In this document: positions 13,808-19,843 of the stretch, piece after piece | How positions within the stretch are numbered: the stretch's first letter is position 1 | How the letters are laid out: each line of letters starts with the position of its first letter | Origin: QHCA01 sp003244095 | GTDB taxonomy: Bacteria; Actinomycetota; Actinomycetes; Mycobacteriales; QHCA01 | Reading direction: 5' to 3' | Assembly: GCA_038329965.1 (NCBI GenBank) | Contig: JBBQNN010000059.1 | Span: 1 to 24,077 of the forward strand | DNA length: 24,077 nucleotides | Notes under the pieces: model-generated | Databases searched by the model: none | The model's input: the letters and a program-made list of their open reading frames with translations, nothing else | What the model was told of the DNA's origin: nothing | Made by a program: the position numbers and the translations under genes

Positions 13808-14932
13808 CTACAGGAACGAAGGCGTGCCGGTAGGCACCGTAAATCGGAACATCGCACCTCCGTCGAGGCCGCGGGACACCGAGATCTCCCCACCATGCGC
13901 CTGCACGATGCCCCGGACGATGAACAACCCCAGTCCCGTGCTGCCCCGCAGCGGGCCGCGGGCGAACTTGCCGAACAGCCGGCCCCGGATGTCCTCCGGG
14001 ATGCCTGGCCCCTCGTCGCCGACCGTGATCTCGGCACCGATCGGCGCTTCCGGTGGCCCGTCGACACCGATGGACACGGTGACGCTGCCCTCGCCGTGCC
14101 GGACGGCGTTCTCCAGGAGGTTGCCCAGCACCTGCAGCAGCTTGTCCGGGTCGGCCCAGATCTCGGGCAGGCCGCCGGTCTTGTCGAGAGTGAACCGCCC
14201 GGCGTCCTCGCCGGTGGCGACCAGGCCGGCGAACACCTGCTCGACCAGCGCGGGCAGGTCGACCGGGCGCCGGTGCAGCTCCAGCCGCCCGGCTTCGATC
14301 CGGGAGACGTCCAGCAACTCGGTGATCAGCCGGGTCACCCGGTCGGCGTCCGCGTTGATCGTCACGAGCATCAGGTGCTTCTGCTCGTCGGTGAACCGGC
14401 CCCACTTGGTCAGCAGGGTGGCGGTGAAACCCTTGATGGTCGTGAGCGGCGAGCGCAACTCGTGTGCGGTGGTGGAGACCAGGTCGGCCCGTTCGCGGTC
14501 CTGGCGCTCCCGCGCGGCGCCGTCGCGCAGGGTCACGACGATGCGCCGGATCCCACGGTCGGCGGCCCGGACCAGCCGGGCCGCCACCAGGAGCTGGCGC
14601 CCGCTGCCCGGGCCGGTGGCGAGGGTGAGCGACCGCTCCGGCATCCGGGTCCGGCTCTGCAAGCCGTGATAGGGGTCGAGGCACGCCCACCAGTCACGCC
14701 CGGCACCGTCGACCAGCGGCAGTGCGTCGGCCAGGGCGCGGCCCACGAGCGCTGCTACGGGCTGGCCCAGGAGGGTCTCGGCGATGGGGTTGACCGCGAT
14801 GACGCGGCCGGCGGCATCGGCCACGACGACGCCGTCCGGTAGCTCGGCATAGGCGGCGAGGGCGCCGGCGGGCAGGCCCTCCTCAGACGGCACCACGCCT
14901 CCCCCATCGGGCGACCGGGTCGATTCGTTCAT
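13808..14932 (-). CDS. Cytoplasmic PAS-domain sensor histidine kinase
   Basis: A 374-residue protein with no membrane segment. A PAS domain (about 25-135; AELPDGVVVADAAGRVIAVNPIAETLLGQPV) precedes the HisKA dimerisation domain with phospho-acceptor His157 in TTAHELRSPLTTIKGF. The ATPase domain follows: N box LLQVLGNLLENAVRHG, G1 DEGPGIP, F box LFGKFARG, G2 GSTGLGLFIVRGI. All residues needed for kinase activity appear to be present. It should sense an intracellular signal or redox state via PAS and phosphorylate a response regulator, but no receiver-domain gene lies nearby. The start overlaps the preceding methyltransferase stop as ATGA (14932-14929), so it is expressed with the translation genes. 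Placement between the RNA methyltransferase and pheS recurs, as I recall, in other actinobacteria. Confidence 0.93.
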   Translation of the reverse strand: MNESTRSPDGGGVVPSEEGLPAGALAAYAELPDGVVVADAAGRVIAVNPIAETLLGQPVAALVGRALADALPLVDGAGRDWWACLDPYHGLQSRTRMPERSLTLATGPGSGRQLLVAARLVRAADRGIRRIVVTLRDGAARERQDRERADLVSTTAHELRSPLTTIKGFTATLLTKWGRFTDEQKHLMLVTINADADRVTRLITELLDVSRIEAGRLELHRRPVDLPALVEQVFAGLVATGEDAGRFTLDKTGGLPEIWADPDKLLQVLGNLLENAVRHGEGSVTVSIGVDGPPEAPIGAEITVGDEGPGIPEDIRGRLFGKFARGPLRGSTGLGLFIVRGIVQAHGGEISVSRGLDGGAMFRFTVPTGTPSFL

Positions 14933-15723
14933 GTGGTCCGCGCAGAAGCGTAGAGACAGATCGCGGCGGCGGCAGCCAGATTGAGGCTTTCGGCCTGCCC
15001 GGGCAGCGCGATGGCGACCCGTGAGTCGGCCGACATCGCCACCGACTCGGGCAGGCCGCGGGCCTCGTTGCCGAACACCCAGGCCGTCGGCCGGGCCAGG
15101 GCGCCGGCCGCGGAGAGGTCCTCCAGGTCCGTCTCGCCATCAGCATCGGCCGCGAGGATCTGCAGCCCGGCGCCGCGCAGGGACGCGACCGCCGCTGCCA
15201 CGGGCACCCCGCTGACGATCGGCAGGTGGAACAGGCTGCCCGCGCTGGCCCGGACACACTTGCCGTTGCACGGGTCGACGCTGTCACCGGCGAACACCAC
15301 GGCACCCGCTCCGATGGCGCCGGCCGTGCGCAGCACGGTGCCCGCGTTGCCCGGGTCGCGGATCTCGGCCAGGACCGCGACCAGCCGGGGCGGCGCCGCC
15401 CCGCCGCCGGACAGGACCTCGGCCAGGGCAACGTCGAGCCGGGCGCAGACCGCGACGATCCCCTGCGGGGTCACCGTCTCGGACAGTCCGGCTGCCGCCT
15501 CGTCGGTGACGGGGGTGACCCGCACGCCCGCGTCCCTGGCCATGTCGCCGAGGTCGCCATGGCGACCGAGCGCGGTCACCGTGCCGAACAGATCCAGGAC
15601 GCTTCCCGGCGCCCGCGTCAGTGCGCGGCGCAGCGCCTCGCGGACCGCCTGCGGCCCCTCCGCCAGGAACCGGCCGGCAGCCGTCCGGCCGGCGGGGCGG
15701 GTCAGCTTGCGCGCGGCGGCCAC
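14929..15723 (-). CDS. SpoU/TrmH-family RNA 2'-O-methyltransferase
   Basis: A SAM-dependent SPOUT methyltransferase, 264 residues from GTG 15723. The N-terminal substrate-binding domain reads RKLTRPAGRTAAGRFLAEGPQAVREAL. The knotted catalytic domain has AEIRDPGNAGTVLRTAGAIGAGAVVF (motif 1), TAWVFGNEARGLP (motif 2) and ALPGQAESLNLAAAAAICLY (motif 3). This is the pattern of 23S rRNA ribose methyltransferases such as RlmB/TsnR types; the target nucleotide cannot be told. Relatives usually start about 10-20 residues before the segment VAAARKL, so the true start may be upstream. CTG 15783, overlapping the rplT stop as CTGA, would give 284 residues and translational coupling. The gene ends in an ATGA overlap with the kinase. 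Confidence 0.92.
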   Translation of the reverse strand: MAAARKLTRPAGRTAAGRFLAEGPQAVREALRRALTRAPGSVLDLFGTVTALGRHGDLGDMARDAGVRVTPVTDEAAAGLSETVTPQGIVAVCARLDVALAEVLSGGGAAPPRLVAVLAEIRDPGNAGTVLRTAGAIGAGAVVFAGDSVDPCNGKCVRASAGSLFHLPIVSGVPVAAAVASLRGAGLQILAADADGETDLEDLSAAGALARPTAWVFGNEARGLPESVAMSADSRVAIALPGQAESLNLAAAAAICLYASARTT

Positions 15724-15779
15724 GCGAGGCGTCCGGCCGGTGCCCAGGGGCTCCGGCCGAACGGTTGCCGCTGGCCTGC

Positions 15780-16157
15780 TCAGGCGGCGCCTTCCTCCTT
15801 GGCCGGGAGCGCGGCGCGCGCGACGTCGACCAGCCCGGCGAATGCGGCCGGATCGGTGACGGCCAGATCGGCCAGGATCTTGCGGTCGACATGGACGTCG
15901 GCCAGCCGGAGGCCCTGGATCAGCCGGTTGTAGGTCATGCCGTTGGCCCGGGCGGCCGCGTTGATCCGGGTGATCCACAACTGGCGGAAGTCACCCTTGC
16001 GGGCCTTGCGGTCGCGGTAGGCGTACGTCGAGGAATGGAGAAGTTGCTCCTTGGCCTTGCGGTAGAGCCGCGAGCGCTGGCCGCGGTAACCGCTGGCCGC
16101 CTCGAGAACCGTACGGCGCTTCTTGTGGGCGTTGACAGCCCGCTTCACGCGTGCCAC
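15780..16157 (-). CDS. rplT: 50S ribosomal protein L20
   Basis: A 125-residue protein with the full L20 pattern: basic N-terminal extension (MARVKRAVNAHKKRRTVLE), then ASGYRGQRSRLYRKAKEQLL, AYRDRKARKGDFRQLWITRINAAAR and the C-terminal domain (YNRLIQGLRLADVHVDRKILADLAVTDPAAF). It binds 23S rRNA and is needed early in 50S assembly; in several bacteria it represses its own operon. GTG 16157 is the start. It follows rpmI by 80 bp in the same operon. Confidence 0.97.
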   Translation of the reverse strand: MARVKRAVNAHKKRRTVLEAASGYRGQRSRLYRKAKEQLLHSSTYAYRDRKARKGDFRQLWITRINAAARANGMTYNRLIQGLRLADVHVDRKILADLAVTDPAAFAGLVDVARAALPAKEEGAA

Positions 16158-16237
16158 TGGTGCACCTGCACTCTCTGCTTGTGGGAAGTCGGCCCGGTGT
16201 CCGGGCGCTCAGCTGTCAGGACGCACAGACGGGGGAA

Positions 16238-16432
16238 CTAGCGACCGAGCAAGCGACGCACGCGCTTGGCGTCCTGGGGGCTGACCTCGACGACGCCGTC
16301 GAGGTGGCGGGTGAGCTTCGACGACTTGTGCTCGAGCAGGTGGCGGCGCCCGGCCCGCTGGCGCAGCAGCTTGCCGCTGCCGGAGAGCTTGATGCGTTTG
16401 GACATCCCGCTGTGTGACTTGTTCTTAGGCAT
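16238..16432 (-). CDS. rpmI: 50S ribosomal protein L35
   Basis: A 64-residue basic protein with the L35 signature: MPKNKSHSGMSKRIKLSGSG, then KLLRQRAGRRHLLEHKSSK, ending LDGVVEVSPQDAKRVRRLLGR. It is a small component of the large ribosomal subunit. ATG 16432 follows AAGGA at proper spacing. It lies 35 bp after infC, in the conserved infC-rpmI-rplT order. Confidence 0.97.
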   Translation of the reverse strand: MPKNKSHSGMSKRIKLSGSGKLLRQRAGRRHLLEHKSSKLTRHLDGVVEVSPQDAKRVRRLLGR

Positions 16433-16467
16433 GTGGTCCTTCTCAATTCCTGTGTTGGGCCCAGAGA

Positions 16468-17019
16468 TCAGGCGGAACGTTCGTCCGGCTGGCCCTTGGC
16501 CGGCTTGGCCACCCGATGCGGCGCCATCACCATGATCATGTTGCGGCCGTCCTGCTTGGGCGCGGACTCGACGAACCCCAACTCCTGAACATCTTCGGCC
16601 AGACGCTGCAGCAGCCGGAACCCCAACTCCGGGCGGGACTGCTCCCGGCCGCGGAACATGATCGTGACCTTGACCTTGTCACCGGCCCGGAGGAACCGTA
16701 CGACGTGACCCTTCTTGGTCTGATAGTCGTGCGGGTCGATCTTGGGCCTTAGCTTCATCTCCTTGATCACGGTGAGGCTCTGGTTGCGCCGCGCCTCCCG
16801 CCGCTTCTGCGCGTTCTCGTACTTGAACTTGCCGTAGTCCATGAGCTTGCAGACCGGTGGCTGCGCCAGCGGGGCGACCACGACGAGGTCGAGGTCGGTG
16901 TCCTGGGCCAGCCGCAGTGCTTCACCGATCGGCACGACGCCGACCTGCTCGCCTTCGGGACCGACGAGTCGCACCTCGCGGGCGCGGATCTGGTCGTTGA
17001 CTCGGGGTTCGACGCTGAT
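16468..17019 (-). CDS. infC: Translation initiation factor IF-3, apparent ATC start
   Basis: A 183-residue IF3. The N-terminal domain starts SVEPRVNDQIRAREVRLVGPEG and includes LAQDTDLDLVVVAP and PPVCKLMDYGKFKYE. After a basic linker, the C-terminal 30S-binding domain reads KEMKLRPKIDPHDYQTKKGHVVRFL, KVTIMFRGREQSRPELGFRLL and KQDGRNMIMVMAPH. The family normally begins one residue before SxExRVN. At that place the codon is ATC (17019-17017), with GGAGG four bases upstream and no ATG, GTG or TTG for many codons. The nearest usual start, a GTG near 17122, would add about 35 Arg/Pro-rich residues. IF3 rejects non-AUG-type starts, so a rare start allows self-repression, as with AUU in E. coli infC. 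It heads the translation operon. Confidence 0.95.
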   Translation of the reverse strand: MSVEPRVNDQIRAREVRLVGPEGEQVGVVPIGEALRLAQDTDLDLVVVAPLAQPPVCKLMDYGKFKYENAQKRREARRNQSLTVIKEMKLRPKIDPHDYQTKKGHVVRFLRAGDKVKVTIMFRGREQSRPELGFRLLQRLAEDVQELGFVESAPKQDGRNMIMVMAPHRVAKPAKGQPDERSA

Positions 17020-17030
17020 GGGGCCTCCAG
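17017..17030 (-). promoter_or_regulatory. IF3 ribosome binding site and rare start codon
   Basis: On the minus strand the sequence is CTGGAGGCCCCATC. A perfect GGAGG stands four bases before ATC. This decides the start of infC and marks the likely site of IF3 autoregulation. Confidence 0.75.
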
Positions 17031-17254
17031 GTGAGTGCGGGCGCTGGTCGGTACGGCCGTGGCGCGCAGCACACCCGCGGAAAGCGAGGAGCCCCGCGGC
17101 AGTTGCCGACGGGGCCCACACTCGACCGGTTGACGGCGTCGCAACACCGCACCTGCCCGCCGGAGCGGGCCAACCGGACCCGGCTGCCTCACGGCTGCGC
17201 GGGTGGGAGCGGGAGCTCCACTTGCACGCCACCGATGATCCGGTGGCTGGTCGC
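17020..17254 (-). promoter_or_regulatory. Structured 5' leader of the infC operon
   Basis: About 235 nt lie between the inferred transcription start and infC with no good coding frame but several perfect pairings. A 7-bp hairpin lies at 17228-17247 (GCCACCG/CGGTGGC, 6-nt loop). A second has a 6-bp stem and tetraloop at 17155-17170 (GCCCGC CGGA GCGGGC), enclosed by a 7-bp pairing of 17126-17132 with 17171-17177 (CCGGTTG/CAACCGG). A CCGCGG/CCGCGG stem pairs 17075-17080 with 17094-17099. Such density suggests a regulatory leader, for example an L20- or IF3-responsive attenuator as known for infC-rpmI-rplT in other phyla. The ligand is inferred. Confidence 0.55.
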
Positions 17255-17260
17255 TCCTCA

Positions 17261-17289
17261 AGCCTACCAGCGAGGACTGGTCACCGTAA
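17261..17289 (-). promoter_or_regulatory. Candidate sigma-70-type promoter of the infC operon
   Basis: Read on the minus strand, TTACGG (17289-17284) and TAGGCT (17266-17261) are separated by exactly 17 bp. This places the start near 17254, just upstream of the first leader hairpin. The -35 is weak against TTGACA, but the spacing and location are right. Confidence 0.5.
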
Positions 17290-17407
17290 CCTGCGGCAGT
17301 ACCACAAGCACGACGACGTCTGAAGGGGGGATCGACCGTCTACAGCGGACTAGCAATCGTGGCCGCGCCCGCGCCGGGCATCGAGGTGCCATGGCGCCGT
17401 CCTGCGG

Positions 17408-17851
17408 TCATTCGCGGGCCCGGCTGGCCACGAGCAATTCCCGCAGGCCGGTCACGGCGGTCAGGGCGTAGGACTTGTCGGCCGCCTGGACCGCCATGAC
17501 GGCGACCTGGTCGTCGTCGGCGAGGTCGAGGGTGACCCACGGCGAGCTCCGGTCGAAGCGGACCGAGCGCACGACCTCCCACGGCAGGTCGTAGGAGCCG
17601 ATGACGTTGCGGACGCGGATGTGCCGCTCGTCGGCCTCCACCTGGGGCCGGGTGAAGGCCAGGACGGCCGCGGCCAGCAGGACACCCAGGCCGGCCATCG
17701 CCACCTGGTCGCCGGTGTGGAACACCACTCCGTGGTCGTCGCGCTGCCGCAGGATCAGGGCCATCCCGCAGAACGCCACGACGATCGCTGCCGCGCTGAT
17801 CCAGCACACCCGGCGCAGGCGCTGGGGGCGGGCGCGCACCACCACTGTCAC
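17408..17851 (-). CDS. PH-domain membrane protein
   Basis: A 147-residue protein with two membrane helices (about 15-36, VCWISAAAIVVAFCGMALIL; about 49-66, QVAMAGLGVLLAAAVLAF). A cytoplasmic bacterial PH-like domain follows: VEADERHIRVRNVIGSYDLPWEVVRSVRFDRSSPWVTLDLADDDQVAVMAVQ. The block VRNVxGxxxLPWEVVxxVRF is typical of the actinobacterial PH/YdbT-like small proteins. The role is unknown; a membrane-associated scaffold is likely. GTG 17851 is close behind GAGGG; GTG 17845 has better spacing and would remove two residues. It diverges from the gene at 17900 across 48 bp and stops about 120 bp short of the infC promoter, in the same direction as infC. Confidence 0.8.
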   Translation of the reverse strand: MTVVVRARPQRLRRVCWISAAAIVVAFCGMALILRQRDDHGVVFHTGDQVAMAGLGVLLAAAVLAFTRPQVEADERHIRVRNVIGSYDLPWEVVRSVRFDRSSPWVTLDLADDDQVAVMAVQAADKSYALTAVTGLRELLVASRARE

Positions 17852-17885
17852 CCCTCGATTGTCTCAGCACGGTCTTTCCGGCCGT

Positions 17886-17891
17886 GCATAA
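17886..17891 (+). promoter_or_regulatory. Candidate -10 element, leaderless membrane protein gene
   Basis: CATAAT, preceded by TG, ends eight bases before ATG 17900. No ribosome binding site lies between, so the transcript probably begins at or next to the start codon. No good -35 at 16-18 bp is evident; TTGTCT at 17859-17864 is 21 bp away. CACGG/CCGTG flank it as a short inverted repeat (17869-17887). Confidence 0.45.
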
Positions 17892-17899
17892 TCCCAGCC

Positions 17900-18538
17900 A
17901 TGACCTCCGCACCCGACCCTGCGCGGTCGGCCATCATCGAGCGGTTCAGCCGGCGACTCGGCGGGTCCGGCTGGTGGTCGTGCTCGCTATTCTTCGTCGT
18001 TCTTGCGGGGGTGGCCATGCTGCTGCCGATTCCGGTGCTCGACGGGCACTTCCCGTCGTCGAGCGGCCAGTGCGGAGTCGTGTTCTCCCCCGCCCGCGTC
18101 CCCGACCTCGACTGTGCGAGCCCGGTGTCCGACCGGTGGACGATGGTGCTGACCTGGCTGGCGCTGGCGGCCCTGGCCGGAGCCGTCGGACTGTGCGCAC
18201 GCCGGGATGGGACCGGACCGGTCGGCCTGCGGGTGGCCATCGCCGTGGCCGGGCTGATGATCTTCCTGATGTGCTGGCCGGTGCAGGCACCGGGGCCATC
18301 GCACTGCGGCTCTCCCCTGTTGACGTCCTATGCCGCGCTGCACCGCCACGTGGGCACCAGCGGGGGCGAGTCCGCGTGCGCCATCGTCCGCGGCGACCGG
18401 ACGACCGAGGCGCTCCTGGTCGGCGCCATCGCTCTGCCCGCGCTCAGCCTGCTGCGCTCGCGTCGCGAGAGCGGAGCTGTCGCTCAGGCGCCGAGATCGA
18501 CGACGGCGGCAACCGGGCCACCGCCGGACGGTCCCTGA
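17900..18538 (+). CDS. Hypothetical integral membrane protein
   Basis: A 212-residue protein with three to four hydrophobic helices: about 28-46 (CSLFFVVLAGVAMLLPIPV), 84-103 (VLTWLALAALAGAVGLC), 112-130 (VAIAVAGLMIFLMCW) and a weaker one about 173-188 (LLVGAIALPALSLL). Cys residues in both large loops (GQCG and DCAS; HCGS and SACA) face the same side and could form disulphides. I do not recognise a family. It should sit in the cell membrane. ATG 17900 is chosen from the start of the hydrophilic N-terminus and the -10 spacing; longer frames upstream are antisense to the PH-domain gene. Its last 55 bases overlap the convergent barbiturase-like gene. Confidence 0.65.
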   Translation: MTSAPDPARSAIIERFSRRLGGSGWWSCSLFFVVLAGVAMLLPIPVLDGHFPSSSGQCGVVFSPARVPDLDCASPVSDRWTMVLTWLALAALAGAVGLCARRDGTGPVGLRVAIAVAGLMIFLMCWPVQAPGPSHCGSPLLTSYAALHRHVGTSGGESACAIVRGDRTTEALLVGAIALPALSLLRSRRESGAVAQAPRSTTAATGPPPDGP

Positions 18539-19593
18539 TGCACCGCGGCCACTGAGACGAACACCGCCGGGTCGCCGGTCACCGACGCGACGACGCCACC
18601 GACGCAGGACTTGATCTGGCGGTGCCAGTGCACGTCGGAGTCGTCGAGCATGATGTTGCGCCGGCCGCGGACGTGCCCGGTCGGGTCGGCCTCGCACTTG
18701 AGGAACACGTTGACCAGCCGGGCGCCGAGGTCGCTGTGGTGCGGCCGCTCGGGCAGGTCAAGGCCGGCGTTGCGGATGGCGGCCCAGACACCGTCAGCGT
18801 CGAGAGCGTCCCGCATGACGCCGTGCCCCACGCGGTAGCGCCCGCCCACGCCCCGGACGTTGCCGACAACGACGATCTGGGCCCGGTCGAGCTCGACGCC
18901 CGAGGAGCAGGACGCCACCGAGGAGAACAGGGACAGGTCGCGGTGGATCTGCTCGGCCGTGGGCATCTCGATCTCGCCGAGTGCCACCGCGATGCCCAGC
19001 GCGGTGGTGCTGTTGGACACGTCCATCGACTTCAGCGTGTCCTCGGTCCAGACGTCCTTGCCGCGACGCTTGGCGTCGTTGATGGTGTCGAGGGTCAGTA
19101 GCGGCGTCTTGGTCTGCACGTAGTGGACATCGGCGGGATCGCCGATGCCGGCCGCCTGCATCGCCTGGCGCACTCCGTCGGCCACCTTGGTCACCATGGG
19201 CGGGCGGCCGATGTCCTCTGGGAAGATCTGTGTGCTCATGGCTACTCCGACGGAGACCCGCGGCTCGTCGTTCGCCGGTGCGGTGCCGGCGGGTGCGTAC
19301 GCGAAGACCGTCGCGTGCGGGCTGAGCACCCCGTCGGTGCCGCCGGACCAAACCAACGGCACCTCCTTGACGGCAGCGGCGGATCGGGTGCCCATCGACT
19401 GGAGCACCTCGCGGAAGGCACGGTCGGCGAGGATCCGGGTGTAGTCGTTGACGCCGCCGTTGCCCTCTGTCTTGCCGATGACGGCCAGCACGTCGTCGGC
19501 CGCGAACACTCCGGCGTCGATGAGCTCGGTGAGCCCGCTCGCGTCGGTGACGCTGTCGATGGCGACCTTGCGTACCTCGATCGGTCTGGGCAC
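18484..19593 (-). CDS. Ring-opening amidohydrolase, barbiturase / cyanuric acid amidohydrolase family
   Basis: A 369-residue protein, the usual length for the AtzD/TrzD/barbiturase family, with three repeated domains. The first has VIGKTEGNGGVNDYTR (Lys41) and VWSGGTDG (Ser83). The second has VQTKTPLL (Lys162) and SVASCSSG (Ser230/231). The third has FLKCEADP (Lys299), CVGGVVASVTGDPAVFVS, and the end HQGPSGGGPVAAVVDL. The Lys-Ser pairs are the catalytic dyads of the family. Segments such as GHGVMRDALDADGVW look closer to barbiturase, which opens barbituric acid to ureidomalonate in oxidative pyrimidine breakdown, than to s-triazine enzymes; that is a judgement from memory. GTG 19593 follows AGAGGA at seven bases. 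No uracil-oxidising or ureidomalonase gene is nearby. Its 3' end overlaps the convergent membrane protein gene by 55 bp. Confidence 0.88.
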   Translation of the reverse strand: MPRPIEVRKVAIDSVTDASGLTELIDAGVFAADDVLAVIGKTEGNGGVNDYTRILADRAFREVLQSMGTRSAAAVKEVPLVWSGGTDGVLSPHATVFAYAPAGTAPANDEPRVSVGVAMSTQIFPEDIGRPPMVTKVADGVRQAMQAAGIGDPADVHYVQTKTPLLTLDTINDAKRRGKDVWTEDTLKSMDVSNSTTALGIAVALGEIEMPTAEQIHRDLSLFSSVASCSSGVELDRAQIVVVGNVRGVGGRYRVGHGVMRDALDADGVWAAIRNAGLDLPERPHHSDLGARLVNVFLKCEADPTGHVRGRRNIMLDDSDVHWHRQIKSCVGGVVASVTGDPAVFVSVAAVHQGPSGGGPVAAVVDLGA

Positions 19594-19843
19594 CGGTGGG
19601 TCCTCTCTGCGGGGGTCTCACCGACCCTAACGGCGCGGGGCACGCCGCAGCCGGACGGCACCGTCCGATCACAACAAGACACCTGAGGGTCACTTTATGT
19701 GTCCGTTTGTAAGCACCCGGTACGGGGTTTGCCCGCCCTAGTCATTCGGGATCCCCGCTTTCGTCCTTTCGGCGACTTACTGCGTACCGTCACGCTGAGC
19801 TACTTTGCAGTGTCAGCTACTGCACCACCGGGGAGGACCACGG
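19594..19843. other. Divergent regulatory region
   Basis: This region of 250 bp separates the barbiturase-like gene (minus) and the secreted propeller protein (plus). It is visibly less GC-rich around 19670-19720. It contains an octamer repeated near the plus-strand start (GAGCTACT near 19797 and CAGCTACT near 19814, each next to TGCAG or CTGCA). No convincing riboswitch or promoter pair could be fixed by eye. Confidence 0.35.

Noticed and set aside
19690..19840. Riboswitch upstream of the secreted protein
   Set aside because: I compared it by eye with the ydaO-type c-di-AMP motif and found no match. The short repeats alone do not support a riboswitch.
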